Assembly (NCBI GenBank): GCA_905250125.1
Contig: CAJNOL010000362.1
Span: 3,349-67,348, forward strand
From: Rotaria sordida
Lineage: Eukaryota; Rotifera; Eurotatoria; Philodinida; Philodinidae
DNA: 64,000 nucleotides
Reading direction: 5' to 3'
In this document: in pieces, positions 47,085-60,600 of the stretch
Numbering within the stretch: position 1 is the first letter of the stretch
How the letters are laid out: every line of letters begins with the position of its first letter
Position numbers and translations under genes: made by a program
The notes under the pieces: model-generated
What the model was told of the DNA's origin: nothing
Databases searched by the model: none
What the model saw: only the letters and a program-made list of their open reading frames with translations

Positions 47085-47460
47085 ATCAATTCATTACCCT
47101 TTACGCGAGGAAGGTTTTCACAATGGAGTTACTAGCTAATCATGTCGGGGTGGTTTTTAAATTGTAGAGTGACCTTAGGGCTAGATCCTCACAGGCTCCG
47201 ATTTTTGAATTGCCCTTTGTTTGATTTTTAAAAATATTTTTTCGAAAAATGTTCAAATTCAAAGTGCTAATAAATATGAAATATCTGAGTTTTTTTATTT
47301 CAGCAAAAGAGAAATTCAAAAATCGAAGCTTGTGAGGATCTAACTCTAACTATCCTTTATTTTGAACAAAAAAAAATTATTCCTTCCCTATGGAGTCATT
47401 ATTAAGAAATCTTTTCCCGCGTAAACGGTAAACTCGAAAAAATTGATTTTGAGAAAAACG
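47085..47460. mobile_element. Palindromic element (MITE), about 375 bp
   Basis: Outer arms CCCTTTACGCGAGGAA / TTTCCCGCGTAAACGG and inner arms GCTAGATCCTCACAGGCTCCGATTTTTGAATT / AATTCAAAAATCGAAGCTTGTGAGGATCTAAC are inverted around a centre near 47265. The ends are approximate. Confidence 0.7.
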
Positions 47461-47564
47461 AAAAACAAATTTAGAAATGGATCTTTTTATTCAAGCTCAC
47501 AAAACAACATATGAAAATAGCATATTTTCAGAATTTTGTCGATTTTTGAAACAAAAAGTACAAC

Positions 47565-47690
47565 TATAAAATAAGTGCCATTATACAAATTGTAGAGCTT
47601 TTTATGCTGCATCTTTTGCTATATTTTGTTGTTTTTTTATACAATGTATTAAAATAGAAAAGCAATGTTTTTCCGTTTTTGAAAGACTTC
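47565..47690 (+). repeat. Fragment of the 10-kb palindromic element family
   Basis: AAATTGTAGAGCTTTTTATGCTGCATCTTTTGCTATATTTTGTT parallels 10531-10575 (AAATTGTAGAACTTTTCACGCTGCATCTTGTAGTATATTTTGTT). Only one arm is evident. Confidence 0.7.
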
Positions 47691-48751
47691 CGAAAATATC
47701 TCGAAAAACATGATAGTAGGTCCCCAATCTCCTTTGGTAAGTTTATTAAAACCTGACCTTTTTGGAAAAAAAGGCATATATTTTCTGAAAGAAGAGGCTT
47801 CGGCGCATCTTACTATGATAAAATCTTAACTTCGAGTTTTCTTCGAAAAAATAGGTTTGCTGAGAGGGTGGCCTCCCTTAAACTTAAAAAAAAATAGTAA
47901 TTATTTTCTTCTGCAGAAAAAATAACGAATGTATTGAAGAGTGGATTCGAATTACCTTTTCTAAATGTGTTATAATATGTATCTCATGTTACACTTTAAT
48001 ATATCATATACTATACATTAATATATAGTTTTTCAACAATCTTCTATAAGATATACTACTAATCACGAGAAATTCTCTTGTATAATAGAAGATATTGAGA
48101 AAGAACAATAGACAAAATCTGGAAAGTCAATTGTCTAACTATGTAAAACATAAAGAGGTAAGCAAAATATATACGAAACTATTAATAACAGCTAGCAGCT
48201 AACAGGATCTGCTCTTTCCGTTTTTGAAAGAAAGCTTATAGGCTGGACATCATATTCATGTGAATATATCATTGATGAAAAACAATGCAAAAAGGTAGTA
48301 AATTGTTTTTTTTTTACATTAAAAAAAACTCGTGAAAAAAATCGATATCATTCATCATAATTTTTTTTACATTTAAATATTTTGATTGAGATCATATCTT
48401 TAATCGATATTCTTGGTAAAATATGTACAGACAAATTATCAAACTTCATATAGATGTGATACTTCTGTATACTATTGTATGTAAAATACACAATAAAGAA
48501 AATATTATCATGTTTCACATGTCAATTGCAGAAGTATTTTATTAAAAGAGTTATATAACAAAAATGAAATAGAATCTATAATTAACTTATTTTATTTTTG
48601 ATTAATATGAATTTTTATACATATAATTTATACTTGCCTAATTATATTGTATGGCTTCTGTTGTTCTTTATTTATTAGAAAGGTACAGAGACAAGAAAAA
48701 AAACAAACAAACAGATGCTCAAATATTTATGAAAAAAAATGTTCCTAAAAT
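47691..48751. other. Spacer downstream of the K2P channel gene
   Basis: AT-rich. A small imperfect hairpin lies at about 48033-48110 (CAACAATCTTCTATAAGATA / TATAATAGAAGATATTGAG). No gene seen. Confidence 0.4.
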
Positions 48752-51359
48752 TCAAAATTTGCCCAATTTGCTAGCAACTCTTTTAACTTTTTGTCTTAAT
48801 TGTTCTTTCATTAAATTAACACACATTGCAATAAGTACAAGGCCAAATAAAATATATACAGCTGCCGAAATAAGTTTTTCTTTTTCAGCTTCAACTTTTA
48901 ATGATGATCCCGGTACAAAATCACCAAAACCAATTGTCGTTAATGTAATAAAACAAAAATAAAATGCATTAAGAAAACTCCATCGTTCCCATATACTAAA
49001 AAGAATTGCTCCAAGTGTTAAATAAAGTGGAATGACAAAAACAGTAACAAGTAAAGGAACACTCATTTCTTCATCATCATCATCATCATAATCATCATCA
49101 TCATTCATATCAAGATTTGTTAAATCTAATGTTGTATTCATTGGATAAAATTGATGTTCATTTTTCCATGTTATTGTTGTTTGTAATGGTGTTATATCAT
49201 TTGTTGTTGATTGTTCATAATCAGGTGGTGGTGGTAATGTTCGAGAAGAACGTTCATGAAAACTTTTTGATCGACGTGGTAATTTATTATCTATTTGATG
49301 AATTTCATTATCATTTATTTGTTGTTGTTGTTGTTGTAATGAATTTTGACTATTGTCATCTTCTATAGATATCTGTTTTTTTAATTTCTGATTTTTACGT
49401 GAAAATAAACGTCGACGTGGAGGTTTTGTTGTTGTATCAGTAGTCGATTTTTTCACTGATCGACGATCATGTGATGATTCAGATTTTGAACGTTTTAAAA
49501 TTTTTTTCGAAGCTTTTTTTGATTCTTTAGTTTTTTCATTATTAACAATGTTCGCAGTATCTTCTGGTAGGACAACCTGTAAATAAACATACAAAAACAA
49601 AACATGTTATGAATTTGCCTTACTAGATGACCTTATTGATATTTGTTATACCAATTTTAAGAACTTTTGAAAATTTCTAATTTCTGTACGTTAAACTATT
49701 CTGAGATTAATTTAGAATCATATTATCAGAGAAATTTGTTTAGAATATCTTAATGAGAATTGTAAAATTTGCTTTTTTTTTGTAGTTCTAGAATTTATTT
49801 ATTTATTTTTTTTACTTGTTTCATATTATTTTCATCTTGATTTGCTATCGTTGTTTTGTCTTGTTCTATAGGCATAATTGGTTTATCATGAATAGATTCA
49901 TCAAGATTACTTGTTAATTTATTTGTTTCATTAATATAATATTGAATTGGACTAATATCAATAGATTGTCGTCGTTGTCCTTCGTTATTATGATTAGTTT
50001 CTTCAATATCTTGAAGAGAACTTTGTCGAATAAGTTCATTAATACGAATAATAGCATCTTTTGATTTTTCTCCAATTGAATTCATTGATGATGTTGAAGA
50101 ACGTGATGTATTTGAATTTGGAATTCCAGTAAGAATATTTAAACGTATATTAGCTGGTAATTGTCGTATATCATTTGAACAATTCATATTTGTTATAGAT
50201 TCAGATTTTAAAGAATTTATTTCTTTAGATAAATTTGAATCTTTATGATTTTCTTGTTTAATTGATTTTAAATTTGATTTTGTTATTATCATATTATCTT
50301 TAATTTCTTCATTTAATTTTGATATTGGTAATTTTTCATCAATAACAACAATAGATTGATTATTTTTTTCAAATAATTTTTGTCGATTTTTTAATGCTAA
50401 TGTACGTTTTTTTTTATTACTCATTCGACAACAAAATATCATTGTTATACGACTAAATACAAATGCAAACAATTTTGCCATAGTTGAACCAATATTAGCA
50501 ACGAAAAGCATCATTAACGGTACACCAAATGCACTATAAAGTATAGTAGCTATTTTTCCTTGAGTTGTCTTCGTTGTTATGTGACCATAACCTATAAAGA
50601 AGATTCAATAATTAAAAGAAAAGGTCTTCTAATTAAATTATCTATATTGTAAGATTTATAATTATAAGATTTTTCTCTTTACCAATTGTTGATACAAGTG
50701 TAACAGCATAAAGAACAGCACCAAAAAAATTCCAATCATGTTCAGAATTAGTTGTTCGTCCATCAAAACCTTTTTCTACTTGTCGTTTAACTGTTGCTTC
50801 AAATTGTCTAAATTAATATTAATAAAAAATTTTTTTGTCTTTTTATTGCCTTTTTTTGAAATAACATCTTACTCAAGTTCACCTGTTGCATTTAAACTAA
50901 AATTTCCTTTTTTATCTTTTTCAGGAAATGGATTAACACGTAATGTTTCTTGCCATAATTTATCAAGTGTTTTATTAAGTTCAAGATCCATAATATGACG
51001 CATATTATGTTCATTTCCAGCTTCAAGTGCTTGAAATAATATACCACCTAATGCAACATAACCAATCATAACAAAAAATAAACCAACACGTGAAAACATA
51101 AATGCTGTAAATTTTTTGCAACATTTTAAACAACTTTCTTTCGTACATATTTGTTGATCATCAGTAGATGTTGGATCTTTAGCTTGTCGACGACGCATAC
51201 TGTAATAATAATAATAGATTATATTAAATCAAATTATAGATATCAAACGAAATTAGAAAAGATATATTTCTTTTTTTTTTTTGGTCTAATTGCATACTTA
51301 GCTTTTGCCAAAGAAAGAGCCGCTGATCGATAAACAACAAAAACTTGACCAGGACGCAT
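48752..51359 (-). CDS. Two-pore-domain (K2P) potassium channel, 5 exons
   Basis: Exons 51359-51298, 51199-50873, 50807-50683, 50591-49816 and 49576-48752 join in phase to 704 residues. K2P channels are dimers that carry background K+ current. The order is TM1 (FSRVGLFFVMIGYVALGGIL), extracellular cap, pore loop 1 with filter TIGYG (170-174), TM2 (TILYSAFGVPLMMLFVANIG), a very long cytoplasmic loop, TM3 (VTVFVIPLYLTLGAILFSIW), pore loop 2 with filter TIGFGD (644-649), TM4 and a short basic tail (KVKRVASKLGKF). The TM2-TM3 loop of about 370 residues is Ser/Lys/Asp-rich, with SKKILKRSKSESS and RRRLFSRK basic clusters and a poly-Asp run. It is unusually long for the family and suggests regulation by phosphorylation or lipids. 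The first exon is inferred from phase and donor; an additional 5' exon may lie at 52.5 kb. The subfamily is not assigned. Confidence 0.9.
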
Positions 51360-52484
51360 TCTTGTCTAATTCTGATCGAAAAAACAATTTTTCTTTTTTT
51401 TTTGATAATTCGTATTCTCGAGAAAGGAAAAACGGATCAGTATATAGATGGATACAATCGAACCAGCCTAGACTGTATATGTATATGTACACATATATAA
51501 AGAAAAAAAAAAAAAAAGAAGCAAGCCGGTGTCTTCTATTCTAATCAGTACAGAAAATAGAATACACCATCAATGCAAGGGAGAAAAAAAGAAATGGCAC
51601 TAGACAACACTGCTGTTGCTGCTTGTTTGATCGGCATTCAGTTTGTATGCGTGTGTATGTATGTGTCTAACTGCTAACGTCATCAAACAAATGCTAGAAG
51701 AGAAAAGAAAGAATTATGTTATCAAGCTAGTCGTCATTCTATTGTTATGTGTTATTTTACCAGAAATCATCAGCATCTGTTCTTACAGTGACTACTATTA
51801 ATATACTTCGATGCATAGAACTAAAAAGAAGAATGTCTATGCACCCTATGGATTCTTGTTTTTATTTAATAGTATTAATAATGTCATGATTGATATATTC
51901 ATTGTTAAATACGCATTTACAAAAATTCTAAGATTTTATCTACTTTTTTTTTTTTTTCTTCTATGTAATTAAGTCGATAGCATGCAGTGAAAACGAGTTT
52001 AGATTAAATCATAATCATAAGAACATACACATTGATTTTTTTCTACTAATATTATCATAGAAAATAAATATTAAAAGATTGGTAAATAGAAGAAGAAGAG
52101 AAAAAAGAAAGAGAACCTACTTGAACAATGATTTCCGATGTTTGTTTGTTTTATTTTGAAATAGAAGTCACGATGTCTAATAGTTACTTAGGAATTGTTT
52201 CCAAATTCAATGAGTATACTTTAAAACTTATCTGTCGAATAATAATTACGGAACGCAATGATGTTACTGTTGTCATCGTGTTCATGTCAAAACAAAATAT
52301 GACTAAGTAATAGATGATCACTTTTTTTTTTTTCGATTATATCAATAAGAAATGAGAAAAAGAAACTAGTCCGAATACCCTATGGATTATTTAAGAAAGA
52401 CTCTTGTGAGAATCAATTTATGCTTCAATTAATTGAAATATATGTAAGAGAAGCAAGAAGAAGAAGAAGACGAAAAAAAATTAC

Positions 52485-52606
52485 CTGCTTTTATTCCTAG
52501 CATAAAATGAGACGGGCAATGAATATGTTCGTATAAGTGTAGCATGTTGAGGAGATTTTCGAAGAAAAACAATTTGAGACGATTGACGTATTAAATTATT
52601 TTTCAT
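52485..52606 (-). other. Possible upstream 5' exon of the K2P gene
   Basis: An ATG at 52606 opens about 40 codons (MKNNLIRQSSQIVFLRKSPQ...) that end at a splice donor AG|GTAATT at 52485. If spliced to an acceptor just before 51359 the frame would join that of the K2P start. Either an alternative N-terminus or an unrelated small ORF. Confidence 0.3.
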
Positions 52607-52609
52607 TAT

Positions 52610-53971
52610 ATTAAATGAAGTACCAGATATATAACTAAATCAATCAATCGATTCATCTGGTAATGTACTACTATGAAGATTTATACATTTTCTTTTTGGA
52701 TATGTATGTGTATAAATCGACTCTATAGAATATATATATATATATATATACGCTAGAAATGCGATGAAGACGATTCGATTTTATGTCTCATTTATTTTTT
52801 ACCATACATATAAATGCAACACATTGTCTTATTCCTATAAAAATAAGCAAGAAAGCAGCACTCATAATGTGTATAACGAGAACAAATATAGCAGTCAAGC
52901 ACACGATATGACCAGTATCCAAAGATATTACTTTAGAAGATATATTAGAGCATAATTGCATGCTTCTATAATTATATAGAAAATAAACGAGATGAAGATC
53001 ATCAATGATGATAAACAAAAGACAAATGTATAAAAGAAAAAAAAAAAAGCTTAAATAACAGTTTTTTTCCTAAACGTTTACCCGTATAAATTGTAAAACA
53101 AATCTTACTTATTTTAAAATCGTCGTTAAGTTAGATAGAAATGTATTGATGTATGTATATATATTTGTGTCAAGAAAAAAAATGATCTTCTGTTTGATCA
53201 TCATCAACCTCTTTCCGTTGATAGATTGAAGGTTTTTTTTTTTCTATTTGTCCCAACTGACAATATATCCTATTGAGATCATGAAGAATTTTTTCTATCA
53301 ATATGTCAAACAAGCAACTGTCGTAAAAAAAAAAGAAGAAGAAGACAATTCTTGCTGATCATAACTCATTATATGATCATGTAATAGTCATGGACCTGCA
53401 TGACAAAGACATCGAACAACTGACACTTATATTAGAGTCAAATATAAGAAATAAACATTTTTTGAAAGGAAAAAAAAAGTATATGTAGATAAAAATAATT
53501 ATTAAATCTTTCGCTTTTTTTTTTCATTTCGTCTCTAGCAAACGTCATTGTACAATGTTTCTGATATTAATTTTCTTGAAAATATTAATATATAATGGTC
53601 TGTTTCTTGTTTGTTTTCTTTTCCTTGCTATTGTGGATATACTAAATTGCTTCCCTCAATGCTTGTCATCGAGGAACGATCAATTAATGCTGTCAGTTGT
53701 ATTCATCTGTAGATATACAAATATATATATACATGTTAGAGTCTTTACACAAATATTACAAAGGTAGTCAAGCAAACAAGGCTTTTCTTTTTATCATTAT
53801 AAAAAACATCTTATTTATAATTTCAATAGAAAAATGTTATATATCAATTCAAACGTTTTTATTATAATCAATAGGAAAAAAATACATTGATTAATATATA
53901 TATAAAAATTATCGTTTAAAAAAAACAAATTAATGAAAGACTAAAAAGACGACTTTGATTTTGTTTTCTTG
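52610..53971. other. Spacer between K2P and Rubicon genes
   Basis: AT-rich, with a (TA)n run near 52733-52751. Hydrophobic short frames (for example 53555-53767) have no homology I recognise. No RNA gene seen. Confidence 0.4.
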
Positions 53972-54359
53972 TCAAGCATTCGTTGTTGTTGTATTACTTC
54001 GATCTGATGAGGTAACACTGCTAAAATGAAAGATAAAAACAAAAAAAAAATTTGTCGGATCAAAAAATTAGAGCAATGTACAAATCATTAGAAAATCTAA
54101 GTATCACCATATAAAACAATTCAATTAGTTTACTTTTCTATTCAAATAAACGAACATTTCACTATATTTGATTTCATCTTTAATTATATACTAAACGCTA
54201 AATGATATATTATCGATTAAAGTCCCTAGAATATGATATTATTCATAGGAAATGTTTCTTAGATATATAACTAATGATATTTCTCAGGAGATTTTATACT
54301 TCTGTTCTTGCTTAGGATAAATCTCTCTTCACTTGTCTAATACTTCAATATATTCTTCA

Positions 54360-54690
54360 TTACAAATTATTCGTTGCTTTTTCTTGGGCAAAAATGTCTA
54401 CACAACTGATGTTGGATCAGGTATATATCTTTAATCCTACGAAGAAATCTCGGCCTTCGTTCTTGAGATAGATTGTTCGATAAAAACCTGTGATCTCATA
54501 AAAACACCGACTTTCGACTTAAAGTCGATTTTTCATATGACCATAGCTTTCTATTAAATAATCCATCTCATGAACGAAGGTCTGAAAAATAGAATCATTC
54601 AAGGCTTTTTTATTACTCATCAAATGAACATTGTCTCGATTAAAAAAGCGATTTACCACCTGTAGAGATTTCTTCATCAATATGTTACAA
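54360..54690 (+). repeat. Dispersed repeat, copy A
   Basis: Shares ATTACTCATCAAATGAACATTGTCT...AAAGCGATTTA and other blocks with 61,070-61,620 (ATCACTCATCAAATGAGCATTGTCT...AAACGATTTA). Not coding. Confidence 0.6.
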
Positions 54691-54694
54691 TCAT

Positions 54695-57600
54695 TTAAGA
54701 AAAATTCTTTCTAACTAACTTTCTTGTTTTGGTTCTTTGACATTTTGGACAATTTAATTTTCCATTTTCATAACATTGAATATGAAAGCATGATTGGCAT
54801 CCTAAAAAAAAAAAGAACAAAGAAAACATAAATTTCTTCTTTTTTTTTGTACAAATAAAGAAAACGAAAAAAAAAAATACAAACCAGGACAAGTACTTGT
54901 TATTTGAAGATTAAATGGAAAAATAATACTTTTTTCATTATTACATATTTCACATATGAAACCTTTAGCAAAACATAAAGAACATCTTAAAACATGATCA
55001 CGTAATTTCATAACAATAGGTTCTAACACTTTATGTAATTCACCTAATTTAGTCTTAGAAAATGAAAAATATAAACAAAATTTAATAACAATCAAAAAAG
55101 TAACAATATTTTACTTTAACTAAATCTTCTAATGAATATATATATGGATGTTCATATATATATGATGGTAATGTTTGTAAACTTTGTTGACATCTAGAAA
55201 ATTTTATTATTAAATAAAAGTAAAAATCAATAATAGAAAATTACCCATTTTCTTCAGCAAAACGACATGTTAATATATAACGACGAAGAAAATAAAGTGT
55301 ACAACGAAGTTCATTCATTAATTTTAATTTATTACTTTTTTGAAATAATTTTGGATTAAGACCATTTATATTAAATATTGCTTCTGTATATATACGATTT
55401 AAATAATCAAAAGCAAAATTTGATACACTATGTTTATTTGAAAAATCCCATTTTGTTATTATATATGATGGTAAATAAAATTTTTTATCAGAATGACAAC
55501 TACGACAAAAATATTTTCCTAAGAGAAAAATTTATTTTTGTTAAAAAAAATTTTTTTTTTTATATTACCTGTATATTCACAATATCGAAATCGATGAGCA
55601 TAACCTTTTTCAACATCACGTCCACAACCAGCACATAAATAACCTTGTTTTTTTAATTGACTATCACGACTAGATACGCAAAAAAAAACACAACGAAATT
55701 TATATTAAATTTAACTCCATAAATATGAAAATTATTGAATGATCATGATCTACGGTATCAATTTGAATTTATCATTTATGAAAAGGATATTCTAAAGATT
55801 TTCCTAGAAGTTTTTGTTTTGTCAATATTATCACAATTCTAATAAAGTATTCATAAGTCTTGAAGGAATGTTATTGCTCTATAGAGTATTTTATCAAGAA
55901 TTTCTCTTCCGAAAAGGTGATATAAAATTCCGGAAGGGACGCCGTTCACTTTGGGCCCACACGCTGGCTCTATACTTTATTGACATCAAGTTGTATCGAT
56001 AAAAACGTGAGTTCTCACATTAGGGAGTTGCGGACTCTTCCAGATCGGATCCGAGTTCACAAAAATGTGGATCCGCAGCTCTCGATCTCATATTAAGACA
56101 TTCTCTCTTCAGTCACGAACTTATATCATCTGTTTTTTTTTATTATTTTTAAATCTACTTACTTCACTGATTGATGAATATGAAAGATCAATTGCTCACG
56201 TGGTGGTGCCCATTGACTAGTACCACGACGTAATATCTTTACAATGAAAATTAGTTTATTTTTCAATAAGCAAAATCAAGATTTATCTACTTACTCTTTG
56301 ACTATTTTCAGTAGGAGTATATTCTTCGCTTTGATTAAATCCCTTATTATCTTGAATTGGTGGTAACTTGAAAAAGAAAAATATTCGAAATAATAAAGTA
56401 CGGAGTCGACAATGGTTAAAATTGACTTCCTCCAAAAATTTAATTTCTTCTATGTCAAACAATCACACAAGATGTTCCAAAGTAAGTCCTAATAGAATTT
56501 TTTTGATCCAACCCTGAGGAGGACCAGGGATGAATTTGTCGACGAAAATAAAAGTTTGTAAAAATATTTGAAATAAAGGTAGATTCATTCAAATTTTGAA
56601 TACTGATTCAGAATATCGTACTAGTCTACATCGCACATATCAAATATGACTACCGTGCGTTATGCGTACCACGTGTGGCATCGATTCGTCACACGTATCA
56701 AGTATGATATTTTTCTTTTTTCTTATTTGAAGCAATAAATAACAGAAAGCGTACTTAGAAAACTATTAATATATTTTCTTAAATAAATTCGTACAGCTTG
56801 TTATTGGATTTTAGATATTTTCTATGAGCAAACATCGTATCGATCAATATGAATTCAGACTTAATTATTATTTGAAATTTTTTTGTTTTTAGATTAAATA
56901 ATTTCTATTTTGTTTTATTTTTAAAATTTTTTCATATGTTCTTATGTTTGTTTTTGTTGTTACATTTTTTAAATTATAAAGAAAAAAAAATTCTAACAGA
57001 AATAAATTATTTCTCTATAGTTCATTAGAAAATCAGGTAAAATTAGCACGTAAATCTACAATCAAAATCATGTCATATTCGATACGTGTACATCACTCTT
57101 AAAATCTTACTTCGTACGTGCGACGTCGTACTTTGTACGCATGACGATACCTCTATGGTCGTCATGCATACGACGACACACCTCTGGACGTGGGATAATT
57201 TCACATAGAAAAAATTTCTTGAGGGAATCAATTTTAATAGCTATATGACACTCCCTTCTTTTCCTATTATTCTAATATTTACCTCCTCTAGAGTTTCTTC
57301 CTCATGAGGAATCATCCAAAATAAATCTGAAGCTTTTGGTATTTTATAATTTTTCCATGTATTCATGATAGCCAATGCTAAATTAATAATAAATATTTAT
57401 TAAATAAAAAAAAAAATTCTTTCAAAAACCAAAAAAAAATACCTATTGCTTCTGCTGATAAATCATACGAACTAAATAAATAAAAAATAAATAAAAAATA
57501 AATTTCAAATGAATTATTTTTATACTTTAATTTTGAATATTCATCAGACAAATTAAACTTATTCAATGTAATAATATTTTCTTCGAATGAATCAAAATAT

Positions 57601-60600
57601 TTCTTACATTGTTCACTAAATTTAATATATTCAATAGCTGATATAATTGCTTCACTAAAGTAAAAATGAGCATTTTCCTTTAAATTAAAAAGAAAATTTT
57701 TGAAACATTTTTCAATTATTAATAAACACATCTACCTTTTCAACGTCTGTTCTTGTCTGAGAATCACATTCACGTATGTAATCATCTAATGTTTGACCTT
57801 TTCTTGGCCAATATAATGATGAATATGGTAAACGTATGTCTAAAATATTAATAAAATAATTACAATCTTTTTTTGGATAGTTCGAATTAAAAATTAAATG
57901 GAATGAGGTTTTTCTTTTCTACTACATTTTCATTATTGTTCTGATGAATTTTATATTATGCTATCGGAAATCTAAACAAACTTATCTCATTGGAATAAAT
58001 CGATGAACTAGAGTATTTTAAAATAATAAGTAATTTAATTAGAGATTTTACTTTTTGTTAAATCTGATGTTTTTATTGGTTCATTGTGAAATTGACATTC
58101 TTCTTCATCAACAAGCGTTATTTGACTTGATATTGAAGGACGATTACTTTCTATTGGTAATGATTGTTCAATGGCTAAGAATGAATCTGAACATAAATCA
58201 TAATTAGATCCATAATCAAAAGAATATGAATCATAAGATATATTTTCATTTTGATTTAATGATTCCATTTCATCAATTAAAAGTGATGATGTAACACGAG
58301 AATATTTCTTTGAAATGTTTTCAATATGAAATAAAGGATCACTATGTATACGACGATGCATCAAACGTGATTTAGCAATGGAATCTAATCAAAGGATTAT
58401 TTAATCAATTTTTTAAATAATAATAATAAAACAATTAGGTTTTTTTTTCTCCTACGAATTTTTTCCTGATTGTCATCATATGATAATTTCTCTTTAGTAT
58501 TGGAATTTAATATGGAAGACTTTGTTAATGACTGTGATCTATATACTACATCATTTGTCGATGTTGTTGCATGATCATCATTTCCGACAATAGACTATTA
58601 TAAAAATGATGAAGCTTTTTTATTTTTTTTATTTTTCTTTTTATTTTTTTTACCAATTTTGGATCAATATTAGCCAATAATGATAGATTATTAGATTCTA
58701 TAGTACGTATACAAATCATAAATGCATGATAAAAAGATGGTATTCGAAGAAAAGCATGGCCTAAAAAGAAACGAAAAGAATTACGTCGGTTTTTTCTTTA
58801 TTAGATAAAATAATTTTTAATATAGTTAGCTGTCTACGAGAGTACAATATAATTAATCTAGTAGATAGGAAAAAAAAAAGAAAGAAAATTTTTGATGTAT
58901 GTTATATGAGATAGTAAGTAAAAAGCACGTCAAGCGAAAGACTAATGTTTATTCATTTGCTAGATTTTTGTTTTTTGTATTCTTTGATCATTTAGTTTCT
59001 TCTTTGTCTGAATTCAATTGTAATCGCACTAATGTCTGTATTACGTCTGATTGAAATCACCATTTCTATCAGACTCATTCCTTTTGTATTATTATCAGCA
59101 ATCGGACCTTGACTATATTAGTTCTTCTTATGTCACATTTTCTCATCAATCATATTTATATATGTATTATTCATCAATATCTCTATTTAATTGTTGACAT
59201 CATGTAGTCACCCCCATCATCATTGACACTACTACCGTCATCATACTCCTTTCATCCTACGCATTACCCATGGTTTTTTTGTGACAAGCTAATGATAAAA
59301 GAGAAAAAAAAGTTCTGTCAGATATTTGTTCACATATATTTTATTCAAGGGAAGAATACGGAAGAGTTACCATTGCCGTTATTTATTTTTTTGCATTGTT
59401 TAGTCATGTCTTGTCACTTTTTATTACATTCAAGATTTTTTTTAATGTTATGATACTTATCAAACTATTCACGGTATTTTGATTGTCTTTCTCACCATCA
59501 TCATCATCTTTGTAAGTATATGTATAAAATAATCTACTAATTAAATTGGTTCTTTTTTTGATTACCCTCTATACTTATATATATATATTCAACAAAGAAC
59601 AAATATTAGAGACATTCAGTAAACATTCTATTGACATGATTAAATCAAAGATAAAGAAAAAGAGAGAGAGAGAGGGAAGAAAAAATAAAAGCTGGTAAGT
59701 ACATTTTATTTACTACAATTAACTATTAAACATCTGCCATTCTAATTTCTATTTTTCTTACACTTAAATCTTTCTTTTCTTATTTTTTTGACAAATTAAA
59801 CATGAATAGTCAAAAACAATGTTTCATCCTATAATAAAAGATAAATAACAATATCAATTTATCTTTATATATAATGAGCATTTGAAGATGTATAACAGTT
59901 CAAATCTATCATTGACTATTTTATTGTTTCTGTTTCTTTTTTTTTCTTGTATAGAATAAAAAAGAAAAAAAAAAAAAAGGAACCCAAGTGACAAGCAACG
60001 ATAGCGTAATAATAATAAATACAATAGAAGAAGAAGAAAGAGAAGGATATTCAACATCACTCAATGTTCTTCTTCTTAATTAAAACGACTAACAATTCAA
60101 CGTCGACAAATCGTGTCGTACTTTTCCTATTATTCTTTATATTTATATGTTATACATTGATATCAATTACAAATGCATCATTATTATTCAATAATAAATA
60201 TCATAAAACTCAAAAATCGATGATTTTAAATGACAATACTATCAAAAACAATAAACATGATCTTTTAGAACGTCATCATCGTGCCACCGGGTTTTTTATA
60301 TATCGTAAAGGTGAATATCTTTTTTTTATTCCTGATCGAAGACATCATTTTACAAAAAATTTTCGTCCTTATATTGGTCGTCGACGTTAGTCATATATAT
60401 GTGTATGTTAATAATCTCTAAATATATATTGTCATAACAATATCTATCTATTCAAATTAAAAAAGAATAAAAAAAAAACAAAAAAAAATTTAAATTTAAA
60501 AATTCTTACTATAATAATATTGCTCAAGTATATCAATATCATTTTCAATATAGGATAATTGTTGAGATAAACATTGAGTTATAAGTGATTGATCAATCCA

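Noticed and set aside
53555..53767. Hydrophobic 70-codon plus-strand frame resembling a membrane peptide
   Set aside because: Composition expected from T-rich DNA; no signal for splicing, start context or family.
57378..57731. Separate 117-residue minus-strand gene
   Set aside because: Part of it is a Rubicon exon (ENAHFYFSEAIISAIEY) read through flanking introns, not an independent gene.
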